Assembly: GCF_004353825.1 (NCBI RefSeq)
Contig: NZ_SMNA01000003.1
Span: 372,001 to 436,000, forward strand
DNA: 64,000 nt
Source of the DNA: Occultella glacieicola
GTDB taxonomy: Bacteria > Actinomycetota > Actinomycetes > Actinomycetales > Beutenbergiaceae
Direction: 5' to 3'
Shown: piece by piece, positions 39,142 to 48,337 of the stretch
Layout of the letters: the number at the start of each line of letters is the position of its first letter
How positions within the stretch are numbered: the first letter of the stretch is position 1
Position numbers and translations under genes: made by a program
The notes under the pieces: model-generated
Database searches by the model: none
What the model was told of the DNA's origin: nothing
What the model saw: only the letters and a program-made list of their open reading frames with translations

Positions 39142-41220
39142 TCAGCTCCTTCGCAGCCGGTCGCCGACGACGTCGTAGCTCACGCCACCGACCCGCAGGC
39201 CGCGCAGCGCCGCCTGCGGATCGAGCTGCTCCACGCAGCCGTCCACCGACACCGTGCCGTCCCAGGCCACGTGGACCCCGAAGATCCCGGAGATCACCAG
39301 TTCCACCCAGGAGCCGGCCGAGGAGCAGGACCAGTCGATCAGGTACGGGAACTGCGGCGGCGTCTTGCGCGCACCCCCGTTGACCGGCTCGGCGGCCTCC
39401 TCGACGAAGTGCGCCTGCCCGGGCGGCCCCTGGTTCGCCGACCGGGCCAGGCCCGGCAGCCACTCCAGGACCACCTCGGGGTGGCCCAGCGCGATCGCGG
39501 ACCGAGCCGCGTCCGGCGGCCAGGCCGGGTAGGCGCCGTTCCACTGATGGTCGGCGCGCAGCGAGTAGCCGGCGTCCGCGTCGAACGGCGAGAGCGCCCG
39601 CATCCAGGACGGGGTGCGCAGCTCGTCGGTGAAGAACCGCACCATCTCGTCACGGACCCGCTCCGGCAGGTCCGCGGCGATGGTGGTGCCGACCGTCGCG
39701 AAGTCGTAGCAGTGCCGGGTCGGGACGAGCGAGCCGTCGGGCTGGCGGGCATGGAAGTACCCGGAGCCGGGCAGGTACAGGTCCTTGACCTTCCCCACGA
39801 GGTCCTCGGCCTCGGCGCGCAGCACCGCCGCCTCCTGCGCGTCCCCCTCGAGCTCAGCGAGGTCGGCCGCCGTCCGCAGGCACCACACGTTCGCGGCGTT
39901 CAGGCTGGCGACCTCGTGCACGTAGGAACTGACGCACTCGAGCAGGTTGTCGATCTCGCCGTAGTCGGCGAGGCCGCTCGCGGAGCGGATCCGGTGCCAG
40001 GCCCGGGCCCACATCCGGACGTCGTCGGCGAGTCGCTGCGTGACGCCGTCGGCCGCGGTCAGGGCCTCGTCGAGGAAGGCACGGTCCCCGGTGAACGCGA
40101 CGTAGTCGCGCACGAGCCGGGTCATGGCGTAGTGGTTGACGGAGTACCAGTAGCCGACCGGGCCGCCGGTGAGCCACTCGGTGCCGAAGTGCTTGTCGAT
40201 GTCCAGGCCCACCCAGTGCGCGATCTGGCGGCGCATCACGCCCGGGTCGAGCAGCGCGTGCACCTGGGAGGACAGCGAGTAGTCCCAGATGAACGTGGTC
40301 GTCTGCCAGTACCGCGGCATCAGGGTGTCGTAGGTGCGTCCGAGCACGGAGGCCGGGTTGTCCCGCTTGAACCACAGCACTCCGACGGCGCCCCACCAGT
40401 ACAGCCGCCGCAGTGCGTCGTCGCTCGTCTCGAGCAGCGGCAGGGAGCCGCCGAACTCGTCGTCGTCCGGGTCGAACATGGCCGCGATCTGCCGGTCCCA
40501 CTCGGCCTCGCTGGCCCGCGCCGCGTCGGGCAGTCCGGCCGCCAGGCGGTCCGCGACCTGCGCTGCCTCCCCCGGGTCCGCCGCCACGGCGTGCACGTAG
40601 CCGAAGGCGACGGTGGCGCCCGCGGGCACCTGCGCCACCACCTCGACGAGGTGCGCCGGACCGTCCACGGTCCGGACGCCGTCGGGCAGGACGAGTTCCT
40701 GCACCGCGGTGGCGCTGCCGTCGGTCGCGACGACCCGGGTGCCGGTCCGGGTGAGGGTGTTCGCGGCCTGCGGCGGCTCGGCGGAGCGCCACGGCCCGGC
40801 CTGCTTCGTCACCGTGGACGCGAGCCACACGCCGAGCCGCAGTTCCCGGGCGGCGCCGGTGGTCTCGGTCACCTCGATCTCGACGACGACGCCCGGTTCA
40901 CCGGGCGGGCACACGGTGACGGTGCTGATCTCCCAGTCGTCGATGGTGGTGGTGCGCTCCACCCGGTCCGGGCGCCAGCGCACGTTCACGGGCCGGCCGT
41001 AGGACCGGGCCAGGCGGCCCCCGAGGTAGAGCTGGCCGGAGATCGAGTCACCCTGCGAGACGGGCGGGACGTTCAGGCTCCGGACGGCGACGACGTCGTG
41101 GTCGACCTGGGCGGTGGCCCAGTGGTTGGTCAGCCCGGGCGGGTTGACCATGTCGTCGAAGGCGTCGACGACGACGTCGCCGGCGAGGTCCGCGCAGTTC
41201 GGGACGAGATGGTGGGTCAC
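39142..41220 (-). CDS. Six-hairpin (alpha/alpha)6-barrel glycosidase-like protein
   Basis: 692 residues without a signal peptide. An N-terminal beta-sandwich (about 1-260) is followed by a helical catalytic-type barrel (about 270-640) with TTFIWDYSLSSQVHALL, GPVGYWYSVNHYAMTRLVRDYVAFTGD, DYGEIDNLLECVSSYVHEV and YPAWPPDAARSAIAL, as in trehalase/GH63-like enzymes. Candidate acids are Asp in WDYS and Glu in YGEIDN. Family not resolved. GTG at 41220 overlaps the CE7 stop (GTGA). Confidence 0.8.
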   Translation of the reverse strand: MTHHLVPNCADLAGDVVVDAFDDMVNPPGLTNHWATAQVDHDVVAVRSLNVPPVSQGDSISGQLYLGGRLARSYGRPVNVRWRPDRVERTTTIDDWEISTVTVCPPGEPGVVVEIEVTETTGAARELRLGVWLASTVTKQAGPWRSAEPPQAANTLTRTGTRVVATDGSATAVQELVLPDGVRTVDGPAHLVEVVAQVPAGATVAFGYVHAVAADPGEAAQVADRLAAGLPDAARASEAEWDRQIAAMFDPDDDEFGGSLPLLETSDDALRRLYWWGAVGVLWFKRDNPASVLGRTYDTLMPRYWQTTTFIWDYSLSSQVHALLDPGVMRRQIAHWVGLDIDKHFGTEWLTGGPVGYWYSVNHYAMTRLVRDYVAFTGDRAFLDEALTAADGVTQRLADDVRMWARAWHRIRSASGLADYGEIDNLLECVSSYVHEVASLNAANVWCLRTAADLAELEGDAQEAAVLRAEAEDLVGKVKDLYLPGSGYFHARQPDGSLVPTRHCYDFATVGTTIAADLPERVRDEMVRFFTDELRTPSWMRALSPFDADAGYSLRADHQWNGAYPAWPPDAARSAIALGHPEVVLEWLPGLARSANQGPPGQAHFVEEAAEPVNGGARKTPPQFPYLIDWSCSSAGSWVELVISGIFGVHVAWDGTVSVDGCVEQLDPQAALRGLRVGGVSYDVVGDRLRRS

Positions 41221-42257
41221 GGCTGTCCTTGGGTCGGGAGTTTCGCGGGCAGGGTTTCCGGGCCGGCGGCCGCCCGGCGGAGGCGGTCGGCGAGCCAGCC
41301 GGCCAGGTGCGCGTCGTCGTGGGCGCCGCCGGCCTCGTGGCCGCCGTACGGCCAGGTGCGGACCTCGGGTGCGACCGCCTCGATGGCATTGATCGCACCG
41401 AAGATGCCCGACGGCGGGCAGATCGCGTCCGCCAGGCCGACCGAGATCCACGTGGGGCAGGTCAGCCGCGGGGTGAGGAAGGAGACGTCGACATGATCAA
41501 GCACCGCCAGCACCTCCTCAACGCGGGTTCGGTGCACGGCCAGGTAGCGGGCGAGGTCGCCGTACGGCTCGGCGTCGGTGACCTCGACGGCCCGGGCGAT
41601 CCCGCACAGGAACGGCGCGCGGGCTCCGACGGCTGCCACCGCCGGGTTCAGGGCCGCGGCGGCTAGGGCCAGCCCGCCGCCCTGACTGTGCCCGACCGTG
41701 GCGATCCGGCTCGGGTCCGCGCCGGGCAGGTGGGCGACCGCGTCGACGGCGAGCGCGGCGTCGGTGAGCAGCCGGCGGTAGTAGAGGTGGTCGGGGTGGT
41801 CGACGCCCTTGGTGAGCAGGCCGACGGATCCCGCGGCGGAGCCATGCGGGTCCGGGGTGTCCCCGGTGTTCCAGATGCCGCCCTGGCCGCGGCTGTCCAC
41901 CACCAGCTGGGCGAACCCGTGGCTGGCCCAGATCAGGCGCTCGTGGGGCAGGCCGCGTCCGCCGCCGTAGCCGAGGAACTCGACCACCACGGGACGGCCA
42001 CCGTCCGTGCCAGGGTCCGCGACGCCGTCGGGCACCAGCCACCAGGCCCGGACGGGCTCGCCGGCGAAACCGGGGAAGCTCACGTCGTCGCAGGTGACCG
42101 TGCGCAGCCCGGCATCGACCCGCTCGGTGCGCACCGGACCGGCCGCGGCCCGGGACTCCTCGAGCGTCCGGTCCCAGTACTCGGCCAGACCCGGTGGTGC
42201 CGGCCGCGGGTTCCGGTAGGTCCGCAGCTGCTCCAGGGGCAGGTCGAACTGCACCAT
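41217..42257 (-). CDS. CE7 acetyl xylan esterase-like alpha/beta hydrolase
   Basis: 346 residues. All CE7 marker motifs are present: RGQG at 123-126, nucleophile S191 in GHSQGGG, the Asp in GLADAICPP and HE in YGGHEAGG. CE7 enzymes deacetylate xylo-oligosaccharides and cephalosporins in the cytoplasm, in line with no signal peptide here. ATG at 42257 has GGGGAGG 6 nt upstream. Its place among importer and glycosidase genes implies an acetylated oligosaccharide substrate. Confidence 0.93.
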   Translation of the reverse strand: MVQFDLPLEQLRTYRNPRPAPPGLAEYWDRTLEESRAAAGPVRTERVDAGLRTVTCDDVSFPGFAGEPVRAWWLVPDGVADPGTDGGRPVVVEFLGYGGGRGLPHERLIWASHGFAQLVVDSRGQGGIWNTGDTPDPHGSAAGSVGLLTKGVDHPDHLYYRRLLTDAALAVDAVAHLPGADPSRIATVGHSQGGGLALAAAALNPAVAAVGARAPFLCGIARAVEVTDAEPYGDLARYLAVHRTRVEEVLAVLDHVDVSFLTPRLTCPTWISVGLADAICPPSGIFGAINAIEAVAPEVRTWPYGGHEAGGAHDDAHLAGWLADRLRRAAAGPETLPAKLPTQGQP

Positions 42258-42291
42258 CAGCGCCTCCCCTCGCCGCCGACCGTGGCGGTGG

Positions 42292-43566
42292 TCAGGAGGG
42301 CCATCGGGCGTACTCCGCGGCCAGGGCGTCCGGGACGCCCTCGACGGTGTGGTCGGCGTAGGAGGTGTTCGGCAGCAGCGGGTACCAGTCCGGCCGGCCG
42401 GGATCCCGGTCGTAGGGGTAGCCACCGAGCTCGCGGTAGAGCTCGGCGTACTCGGCGACCTTGTCCCGGTCCAGGGTGACCCCGAGGCCGGGCGCCGTGG
42501 GCACCGCCATCTTCCCGTCGACGTAGGGCCGCAGGCCTCCGGTGACGATGTCGTCGGTGAGGTGGTGGTAGTGCGCGTCCGCGGCGAACACCAGGTTCGG
42601 TACCACCGCGCCCAGGTGCAGCATGGTCGCGAGCTGGATCCCGAGCTCACCGGAGGAGTGCACAGCCACCCCGAGGGAGAACGCCTCGCAGATCCCGGCG
42701 GCCCGGATGCACGGCCGGATCCCGCCCCAGAACGTGGTGTCCAGCAGGATCACGTCCACGGCGGGGTCGAGCACGTTCGCGGCGAGCTGCTCGAAGTTCA
42801 CCACGACCGTGTTCGTGGCGAGCGGGACGTGGGTGTTCTCCCGGACCCGGCGCATCCCGGTGAGGGAGTAGACGGGGTCCTCGAGGTAGTCGTTGGGCAG
42901 GTCCTCGATCGCCTTCGCGAACCGGATCGAGGCCTCCACGCTGAGCGCGCCGTTCGGGTCGTAGCGGAACCGGTCCTCGGGCAGCGCCTGCGCCAGAGCA
43001 CGGTAGCCGGCCAGCTCGTAGTCGGTGTCGAACACCCCGGCCTTGAGCTTGTGCACCCGGAAGCCGTGCTTGGCCTTGAGCGCCTTCGCCTCGTCGACGA
43101 GCTGGTCGATCGTCCGGACCTCGCCGCTCCCGTCGCGCCCCGGGTACCGGTAGAACAGGTAGGACGCGAACTCGACCTCGTCGCGGACCTTCCCGCCGAG
43201 CAGGTCGTGGACCGGGAGGCCGACGTGCTGGCCGAGGAGGTCCAGGCACGCGAACTCGACGGCGGCCAGGAGCTGGGTGCGGTTGTTGTACAGGCTCGCG
43301 GTCGGGTTCGCGATCATGAACCGGAGCGTCTCGACGGCGGCCGGGTCGTGCCCGAGCAGATACGGCTTCAGCGCGAGGATCGCCTGCTCCGCGCCCTGCC
43401 CGCCGCCGCCCATCTCACCGAGGCCGATCAGGCCGTTGCTCGTCTCGATCTCCACGATCGTCCGTACGAACCGGCCCCAGTGGGCCCCGTTCGAGTGCCG
43501 CAGCGGCGCCTCGAGCGGCACCGTGACGGTGGTCGCGCGGATGTCGGCGATCCTCAGGTCGCTCAC
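42292..43566 (-). CDS. Enolase-superfamily sugar-acid dehydratase, glucarate-dehydratase-like
   Basis: 424 residues. Active-site set of the glucarate dehydratase subgroup: KxK pair K173/K175 in HKLKAGVF, metal ligands D203 (YDPNGAL), E229 (LEDPV) and N252 (ATNTVV), then D276 and the catalytic H303 in AVHSSGELG. The Asn third ligand distinguishes it from mandelate racemase. It would dehydrate an aldarate or aldonate to a 2-keto-3-deoxy acid. GTG at 43566 overlaps the SDR stop. The true substrate is unproven. Confidence 0.9.
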   Translation of the reverse strand: MSDLRIADIRATTVTVPLEAPLRHSNGAHWGRFVRTIVEIETSNGLIGLGEMGGGGQGAEQAILALKPYLLGHDPAAVETLRFMIANPTASLYNNRTQLLAAVEFACLDLLGQHVGLPVHDLLGGKVRDEVEFASYLFYRYPGRDGSGEVRTIDQLVDEAKALKAKHGFRVHKLKAGVFDTDYELAGYRALAQALPEDRFRYDPNGALSVEASIRFAKAIEDLPNDYLEDPVYSLTGMRRVRENTHVPLATNTVVVNFEQLAANVLDPAVDVILLDTTFWGGIRPCIRAAGICEAFSLGVAVHSSGELGIQLATMLHLGAVVPNLVFAADAHYHHLTDDIVTGGLRPYVDGKMAVPTAPGLGVTLDRDKVAEYAELYRELGGYPYDRDPGRPDWYPLLPNTSYADHTVEGVPDALAAEYARWPS

Positions 43567-44384
43567 TGGTCCTCCTCGGGAAGCACGACGGCGTTGCCCG
43601 CCGTGAGGCCGCCGTCCACCTTGATGTCGGCACCGGTCACGAACGAGGACCGCTCGCTCAGCAGGTAGGCCACGACGTCCGCGACCTCCCCGGGCCGGGC
43701 GACCCGGCCCAGCGGGTGCGAGCGGCCCCACTCGGCGACGATCGCGTCCACCTCGTCGGGGCCGTGCGCGTGCAGTCCGGCGGCCCAGCGCAGCATCGGG
43801 GTGTCCACCGACCCCGGGCAGACCGCGTTGACCCGGATGTTCTGCGCCGCGTGGTCCACGGCCATCGCCCGGGTCAGTGACAGCAGGGCGCCCTTGGTCG
43901 CCGCGTAGGCCGCCACGCCCTGCTGGGCGATGTAGGCCTGCACCGAGGAGACCAGCACGATGCCACCACCGCCGTGGTCCCGGATCTGCGGCACGGCCAG
44001 GTGCGCGGCGAGGAACGCGCCGCGCACATTGACCGCCATGACCCGGTCGTAGGTCTCCATCGGGGTGGCGTCCACGGTGCCGTAGGTCTGGATGCCGGCG
44101 GCACAGACGAGCGCGCTCACGCCACCGTCCGCGGCGATGGTCCCGAACGCCGTCGTCATGGCGGCCTCGTCGGTGACGTCCACCTCGACCCCGACGATCT
44201 CTCCCGGGGCGCGCGGCTGCTCGAGCCGCGCGAGGGCGTCGGCATCGGTGTCGAGGGCGTACACCCGCGCACCGTCACCGGCCAGCCGGGCCACGACCGC
44301 GCCCCCGATCCCGGCCGCTCCCCCGGTGACCGCGACCACGAGGGCCGACCCTGCGCCGTCGGGCACCGCGATCGGTTCGCTCAT
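43563..44384 (-). CDS. SDR family NAD(P)-dependent oxidoreductase
   Basis: 273 residues of the classical short-chain dehydrogenase type: cofactor loop [11 protein letters not shown] (about 20-30), NAG-type CAAGIQTYG, catalytic Ser in [13 protein letters not shown] and YxxxK in YAATKGALL, and C-terminal [10 protein letters not shown] and GADIKVDGG. As the dehydrogenase in an operon with a lactonase and sugar-acid dehydratase it probably oxidises a sugar C1-hydroxyl to a lactone. Located between permease and dehydratase genes. Confidence 0.93.
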   Translation of the reverse strand: MSEPIAVPDGAGSALVVAVTGGAAGIGGAVVARLAGDGARVYALDTDADALARLEQPRAPGEIVGVEVDVTDEAAMTTAFGTIAADGGVSALVCAAGIQTYGTVDATPMETYDRVMAVNVRGAFLAAHLAVPQIRDHGGGGIVLVSSVQAYIAQQGVAAYAATKGALLSLTRAMAVDHAAQNIRVNAVCPGSVDTPMLRWAAGLHAHGPDEVDAIVAEWGRSHPLGRVARPGEVADVVAYLLSERSSFVTGADIKVDGGLTAGNAVVLPEEDQ

Positions 44385-44400
44385 GTCAACCTCCGCCTTC

Positions 44401-45210
44401 TCAGAACTGGCCCAGGGACAGACCCCGGGAGAACGCGCGCTGGGTGGCCAGGAACAGGATCACGGTCGGCAACGAGACGAGCAGCCCGCCGGCCAGCACC
44501 GTGGACATGGCCGATCCGCCGTAGGTGCTCTGCAACGCCGACAGCGCGGTGATGACCGGGCGGATCTCCGAGGACTGGGTCAGGGTCAGGCCCAGGAGCA
44601 GGTCGTTCCAGATGAACGTGGCCTGCAGGATGAAGATCGCGACCAGGGCGCTGGTGGACATCGGCAGGTAGATCCGCCAGAAGATCCGCCAGGTGGACGC
44701 CCCGTCCATGACCGCCGCCTCGAACACCTGGTGCGCGATCCCGGTGAAGAAGTTGCGCATCACGAATGCCGAGAACGGGGTCGCGATCACCGTGTACACC
44801 AGGATCATGCCGACCCGCGTGTTGAACAGGCCGGTCTCGGCGTACCCGACGAACAGCGGCATCAGGATCATCTGCAGCGGGAAGATCGTGCTCGCGAAGA
44901 TGACCACGAACCAGAAGAACCCGTTCCGCAGCCGCAGGGCCACGATGGCGAACCCGGCGGCGGCACCGATGAGCACGGCGATGATCGGCGAGACGACGGC
45001 GTAGATGGCCGTCGAGACGATGCCCTGGGACAGCCGGCCGCGGTCCCAGGCGTCGGCCATGTTCGTCAGCAGGGCGCCGATGTTGCCGGGCTCCCAGAGC
45101 CCGTAGTCGCCGAACTCCGCCGGCAGTTTCGAGGCGTTCGCGAGCAGCAGGTAGACCGGCACCAGCCAGAGCAGGCCGAGGATGGCGAGAACGATCTTGC
45201 GTGCGATCAT
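44401..45210 (-). CDS. ABC sugar transporter permease (MalG type)
   Basis: 269 residues with six membrane helices and the inner-membrane coupling motif EAAVMDGASTWRIFWRIYLP (about 165-184), typical CUT1 carbohydrate uptake permease. Forms a heterodimer with the permease encoded 10 nt upstream. No ATPase gene is in the operon, so a shared MsmK-type ATPase encoded elsewhere is expected. Confidence 0.94.
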   Translation of the reverse strand: MIARKIVLAILGLLWLVPVYLLLANASKLPAEFGDYGLWEPGNIGALLTNMADAWDRGRLSQGIVSTAIYAVVSPIIAVLIGAAAGFAIVALRLRNGFFWFVVIFASTIFPLQMILMPLFVGYAETGLFNTRVGMILVYTVIATPFSAFVMRNFFTGIAHQVFEAAVMDGASTWRIFWRIYLPMSTSALVAIFILQATFIWNDLLLGLTLTQSSEIRPVITALSALQSTYGGSAMSTVLAGGLLVSLPTVILFLATQRAFSRGLSLGQF

Positions 45211-45220
45211 GGCCGCCCCC

Positions 45221-46141
45221 TCAGATCGACCTGGAGTGGGCGAGCTGCCGACGCAGGTAGAGGATGGAGGCGAGCACCGTGACCACGGTCAGGAACAGGG
45301 CCACCGCCGCGCCAAGACCGTAGGCGTTGTTGACGAACGTCTCCTTGTACATGGTCAGGGCGAGTGTCTCCGAGACGCGGCCGGGGCCGCCCTTGGTCAT
45401 GCCCCAGATGATGTCGAACGTCTTCAGGCTGCCGACGATCGAGAGCCCCACGACCACCGTGGTGAGCGGGGCGAGCATCGGCCAGGTCATGGTCCGGAAC
45501 AGCGTGAAGCCGCTGGCACCGTCCACCCGGGCGGCCTCCAGGGGTTCCTTCGGGATGGACTGCAGGCCGATACCGAACAGCAGTGCGTTCACGCCGGCGC
45601 CCTGCCAGGTGGACGCCCCGATCATGACGAACGTGTTCAGCGGCGCATCGAGCAGCCAGCGCAACTCCGAGCCCGGCAGGTTGAAGAACTCGAGCGCCTG
45701 ACTGAGCGCACCGTTGGTCTGCAGCACGAAGGACCAGATCACCCCGACCGCGACCCCCGAGAGTGCGTACGGGATCAGGAACGGGAGCCGGAACAGGGTC
45801 GCATTCGGCAGCCCGTGGCTGAGCACGGCGATCAACAGGCCCAGACCGACCGGCAGTGCGATCGTGCCGACCACCCAGTAGAGGGTGTTCAGGACCGAGT
45901 TCAGGAACGCCGGGTCCGCGAACATGTCCCGGTAGTTCTCGATGCCGATGAACTCCGGGTCACCGAGGCCGTTGTACTCGGTGAAGCTGATGTAGGTGGT
46001 CCACAGGAACGGCAGGTAGAGCACCACGGCCACGAGCAGGACGCCGGGTGCCACGAAGCCGATGCTGGAGAGCCAGAACTGGTTCTTGGGTCGGCGCTGC
46101 TGCGGGACCAGGTCGGCTTGCCGCGCGGTGGGCAGGGACAT
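45221..46141 (-). CDS. ABC sugar transporter permease (MalF type)
   Basis: 306 residues with six membrane helices and the EAA loop LEAARVDGASGFTLFRTMTWP (split: LEAARVDGASG then FTLFRTMTWP). N-terminal cytoplasmic tail of about 25 residues. First of the two CUT1 permeases; separated from the binding-protein gene by an 85-nt gap carrying a strong hairpin. ATG at 46141 with AGAAGGAGGG upstream. Confidence 0.94.
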   Translation of the reverse strand: MSLPTARQADLVPQQRRPKNQFWLSSIGFVAPGVLLVAVVLYLPFLWTTYISFTEYNGLGDPEFIGIENYRDMFADPAFLNSVLNTLYWVVGTIALPVGLGLLIAVLSHGLPNATLFRLPFLIPYALSGVAVGVIWSFVLQTNGALSQALEFFNLPGSELRWLLDAPLNTFVMIGASTWQGAGVNALLFGIGLQSIPKEPLEAARVDGASGFTLFRTMTWPMLAPLTTVVVGLSIVGSLKTFDIIWGMTKGGPGRVSETLALTMYKETFVNNAYGLGAAVALFLTVVTVLASILYLRRQLAHSRSI

Positions 46142-46178
46142 GCGAGCGCACCCTCCTTCTCTCGGGCGTCGATGGATC

Positions 46179-46223
46179 GCTGGTGGGGTCCGCGGCCGGG
46201 CTGGGGCGGCGGACCCCACCAGC
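46179..46223 (-). terminator. Intercistronic hairpin between binding-protein and permease genes
   Basis: Perfect 15-bp stem GCTGGTGGGGTCCGC (46179-46193) and its complement (46209-46223) with a 15-nt loop, 3 nt after the binding-protein stop. There is no U-tract, so it is more likely an mRNA-stabilising or partial-termination element that keeps binding-protein expression above that of the permeases. Confidence 0.75.
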
Positions 46224-46226
46224 AGG

Positions 46227-47504
46227 TCAGTTCTCGGCCCAGTACGCGTCCGCCTCGGCCTGGATGGCCTCGAGGACCGCCATCGGGTCGCCGTTGTTCG
46301 TCACGAAGGCGCCGAACTGCTCGGAGGCCACGGTGTAGATCGGGGTCGGGGTCGCCTCCAGGTAGCGGCGCAGCTGGAGGAAGCCGTCACCGTTGACCTG
46401 CTCGGTGACCGTCGCCAGGGCGGTGTCGGTCACCGTGGCACCGGGGTTGAAGGAGACGTCACCGCGGGACTCGCTCCACGCGGACTGGGCGTCGACGCCC
46501 ATCCACCAGGCGCTGTAGTCCAGGGCCGCCGCCTCGTTGGCGCTGCCGGCACCCACGCACAGCGGGCCGGTCTCGACGACCACCGAGGTGTCGTCCAGGT
46601 CAGCGCTGACGTTCGGCAGGGTGAAGATCCCGTAGTCGGTGTCCGAGACCATGCCGAGGTCGGTCAGCTGCCCGGTGAAGAAGGTGCCGAAGTACGCCAT
46701 CGCGACCTCACCGGTCTGGAGCAGCGTCTGCGGGTCGGTCGTGACCCCCGGGTCGATGAAGAAGCCGTCGGACTGCATGTCGTGCCAGATGTTCATGGCC
46801 TCGACCACCACCGGGTCGGTGTAGCTGACGCTGCCGTCCGAGAGCCCGTTGTAGGCGTCGGGGTCGAGGCCGGCGAGGATCGCCTGGAACCAGACGAACT
46901 CGAAGATGATGTTCATCTGGTGCAGCGGCACCTGGCCGTTGTCGACGAGGGTCTGGCCGGCGGCCATGAACTCCTCCCAGGTGGTCGGCACCTCGATGCC
47001 GTTCTCCGCGAAGACCGCCTTGTTGTAGTACATGACCCAGTACACGACGTTCAGGGGCACGCAGTACTGCTCGCCCTCGAACGTGTAGTTCTCCGCCAGT
47101 TCCTCGGTGACGTCACCGTTCGCGATCGCGGCGTCCCAGATCTCGGTGGTCGGCGCGACGAGGCCCTCCTCGACGAGCTGGGCGAGTGAGTCACCGGTGT
47201 GCCAGGTGAACAGGTCCGGCTTGTCATCGGTCCGGAACGACTGCTTGATGAACGCGTCGTAGGCCGTGGGGTCGGAGTAGCCGGTGAAGTCCAGGGTCGC
47301 GGTGGTGCCCTCGGACGCGGCGTTCATGTCGTCGAAGGAGGGTTCCCACGCGGCCTTGTCGGTGTAGAAGCTCAGCACGGCTTCGGTGGGATCGCCGCCC
47401 TCGCCCCCATCGCCGTTGTCACCGTCTCCGCCTCCGGAGCACGCGGCCAGGGTCAACGCGGCCGCGGTGAGCACGGCGGCCGCCAGGGTCGTCTTCTTCC
47501 TCAT
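46227..47504 (-). CDS. ABC sugar transporter substrate-binding lipoprotein
   Basis: 425 residues. Lipoprotein signal peptide with lipobox LAAC (Cys22), then a Gly/Asp-rich tether and a family-1 solute-binding fold (PLNVVYWVMYYNKAVFAENGIEVPTTWEEF). It captures the sugar outside and delivers it to the permeases encoded downstream. The aromatic residues W94-type and YW/F clusters of the pocket fit an oligosaccharide. ATG at 47504 with AGGTGT upstream. Confidence 0.94.
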   Translation of the reverse strand: MRKKTTLAAAVLTAAALTLAACSGGGDGDNGDGGEGGDPTEAVLSFYTDKAAWEPSFDDMNAASEGTTATLDFTGYSDPTAYDAFIKQSFRTDDKPDLFTWHTGDSLAQLVEEGLVAPTTEIWDAAIANGDVTEELAENYTFEGEQYCVPLNVVYWVMYYNKAVFAENGIEVPTTWEEFMAAGQTLVDNGQVPLHQMNIIFEFVWFQAILAGLDPDAYNGLSDGSVSYTDPVVVEAMNIWHDMQSDGFFIDPGVTTDPQTLLQTGEVAMAYFGTFFTGQLTDLGMVSDTDYGIFTLPNVSADLDDTSVVVETGPLCVGAGSANEAAALDYSAWWMGVDAQSAWSESRGDVSFNPGATVTDTALATVTEQVNGDGFLQLRRYLEATPTPIYTVASEQFGAFVTNNGDPMAVLEAIQAEADAYWAEN

Positions 47505-47557
47505 GGATACACCTCTTTGTGGGGTTTGATGGTGCTCGGGTTGTGGTGGTTCGTGCG

Positions 47558-48259
47558 TCAGCCGATCCGGGCCCGGATCACCTCGACGACGTGGTCGAGG
47601 TGCGTGAAGGCGACGTCCCGGGCCCGCTCGGGATCGCCGTCCCGGACCGCGGCGCCGATCCGGGCGTGTTCCGCGTAGTCCTCGACGGCGTCGCCGTGCA
47701 GCCGGAGGATCTCCTTCTGCTCCTCGCCGTGGACCAGCACGATCGAGTCGAGGACCTCGGCGAGGACGCTGTTGCCGCCCGCGGCGGCGACGGCGCGGTG
47801 GAAGTCGAGGTTCGAGAGCCAGAGCGTCTCGTCGCGTTCGGCGACCAGCCGGCGCGACCGCTCCAGCGCCTGCTCCATCCAGCTCATGGCGAGCGGCTCC
47901 TGCACCTGCGCGGCGAGCATCGCCAGCTGCGGCTCGATCTGTCGGCGCGCCTCCAGGAGCTCGACGAGCTGATCGGAGTCCGGCCGCGGCGAGAGCGGGT
48001 TGGCCAGCACCCGCCGGCCGGCGTTGGCACCGACATAGACCCCGGACCCGTGCCGGAACTCGAGAACACCGAGCCCTTCGAGCCGGCGCATGGCCTCCCG
48101 CATGGTCGGCACGGCGACCTCGAACCGGGCGGCGAGGACCTTCATGGAGTCCAGCGGGTCCCCCGGCTGCAGACCACGGTCGTTCACCAGCCGCACGACG
48201 GCGCGCGCCAGATCACTGGAGAGGTTCGCCCTCTTCGCGACGTCCGGCTGCGGTGCCAT
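47558..48259 (-). CDS. GntR/FadR-family transcriptional regulator
   Basis: 233 residues. N-terminal winged helix (about 12-75, with DSMKVLAARFEVAVPTMREAMRRLEGLGVLEFRHGSGVYV) and a C-terminal all-helical FCD ligand domain (about 90-225) with likely metal ligands in NLDFHRAVAAAG and EHARI. First gene of the carbohydrate operon and presumably its repressor. Two ATGs exist, at 48268 and 48259; the second is preferred because TTAGAT ends 7 nt before it, the leaderless arrangement. Confidence 0.92.
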   Translation of the reverse strand: MAPQPDVAKRANLSSDLARAVVRLVNDRGLQPGDPLDSMKVLAARFEVAVPTMREAMRRLEGLGVLEFRHGSGVYVGANAGRRVLANPLSPRPDSDQLVELLEARRQIEPQLAMLAAQVQEPLAMSWMEQALERSRRLVAERDETLWLSNLDFHRAVAAAGGNSVLAEVLDSIVLVHGEEQKEILRLHGDAVEDYAEHARIGAAVRDGDPERARDVAFTHLDHVVEVIRARIG

Positions 48260-48266
48260 GCAAGTC

Positions 48267-48280
48267 ATCTAATCACTAGA
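48267..48280 (-). promoter_or_regulatory. -10 box and palindromic operator candidate for the GntR operon
   Basis: TCTAATCACTAGA (48268-48280) has TCTA/TAGA arms and overlaps TTAGAT (minus strand, 48272-48267), which lies 7 nt before the ATG at 48259. A repressor bound here would block the operon promoter. Confidence 0.4.
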
Positions 48281-48337
48281 GAACCTGCTCCGACCAGCGG
48301 ATGACGCCGTCCGATATGAAACTGTGACCCGGCGAGG

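Noticed and set aside
39271-41496. 741-codon plus-strand frame opposite the glycosidase gene
   Set aside because: Same shadow effect; the minus-strand gene has overlaps with both neighbours and a recognisable fold.
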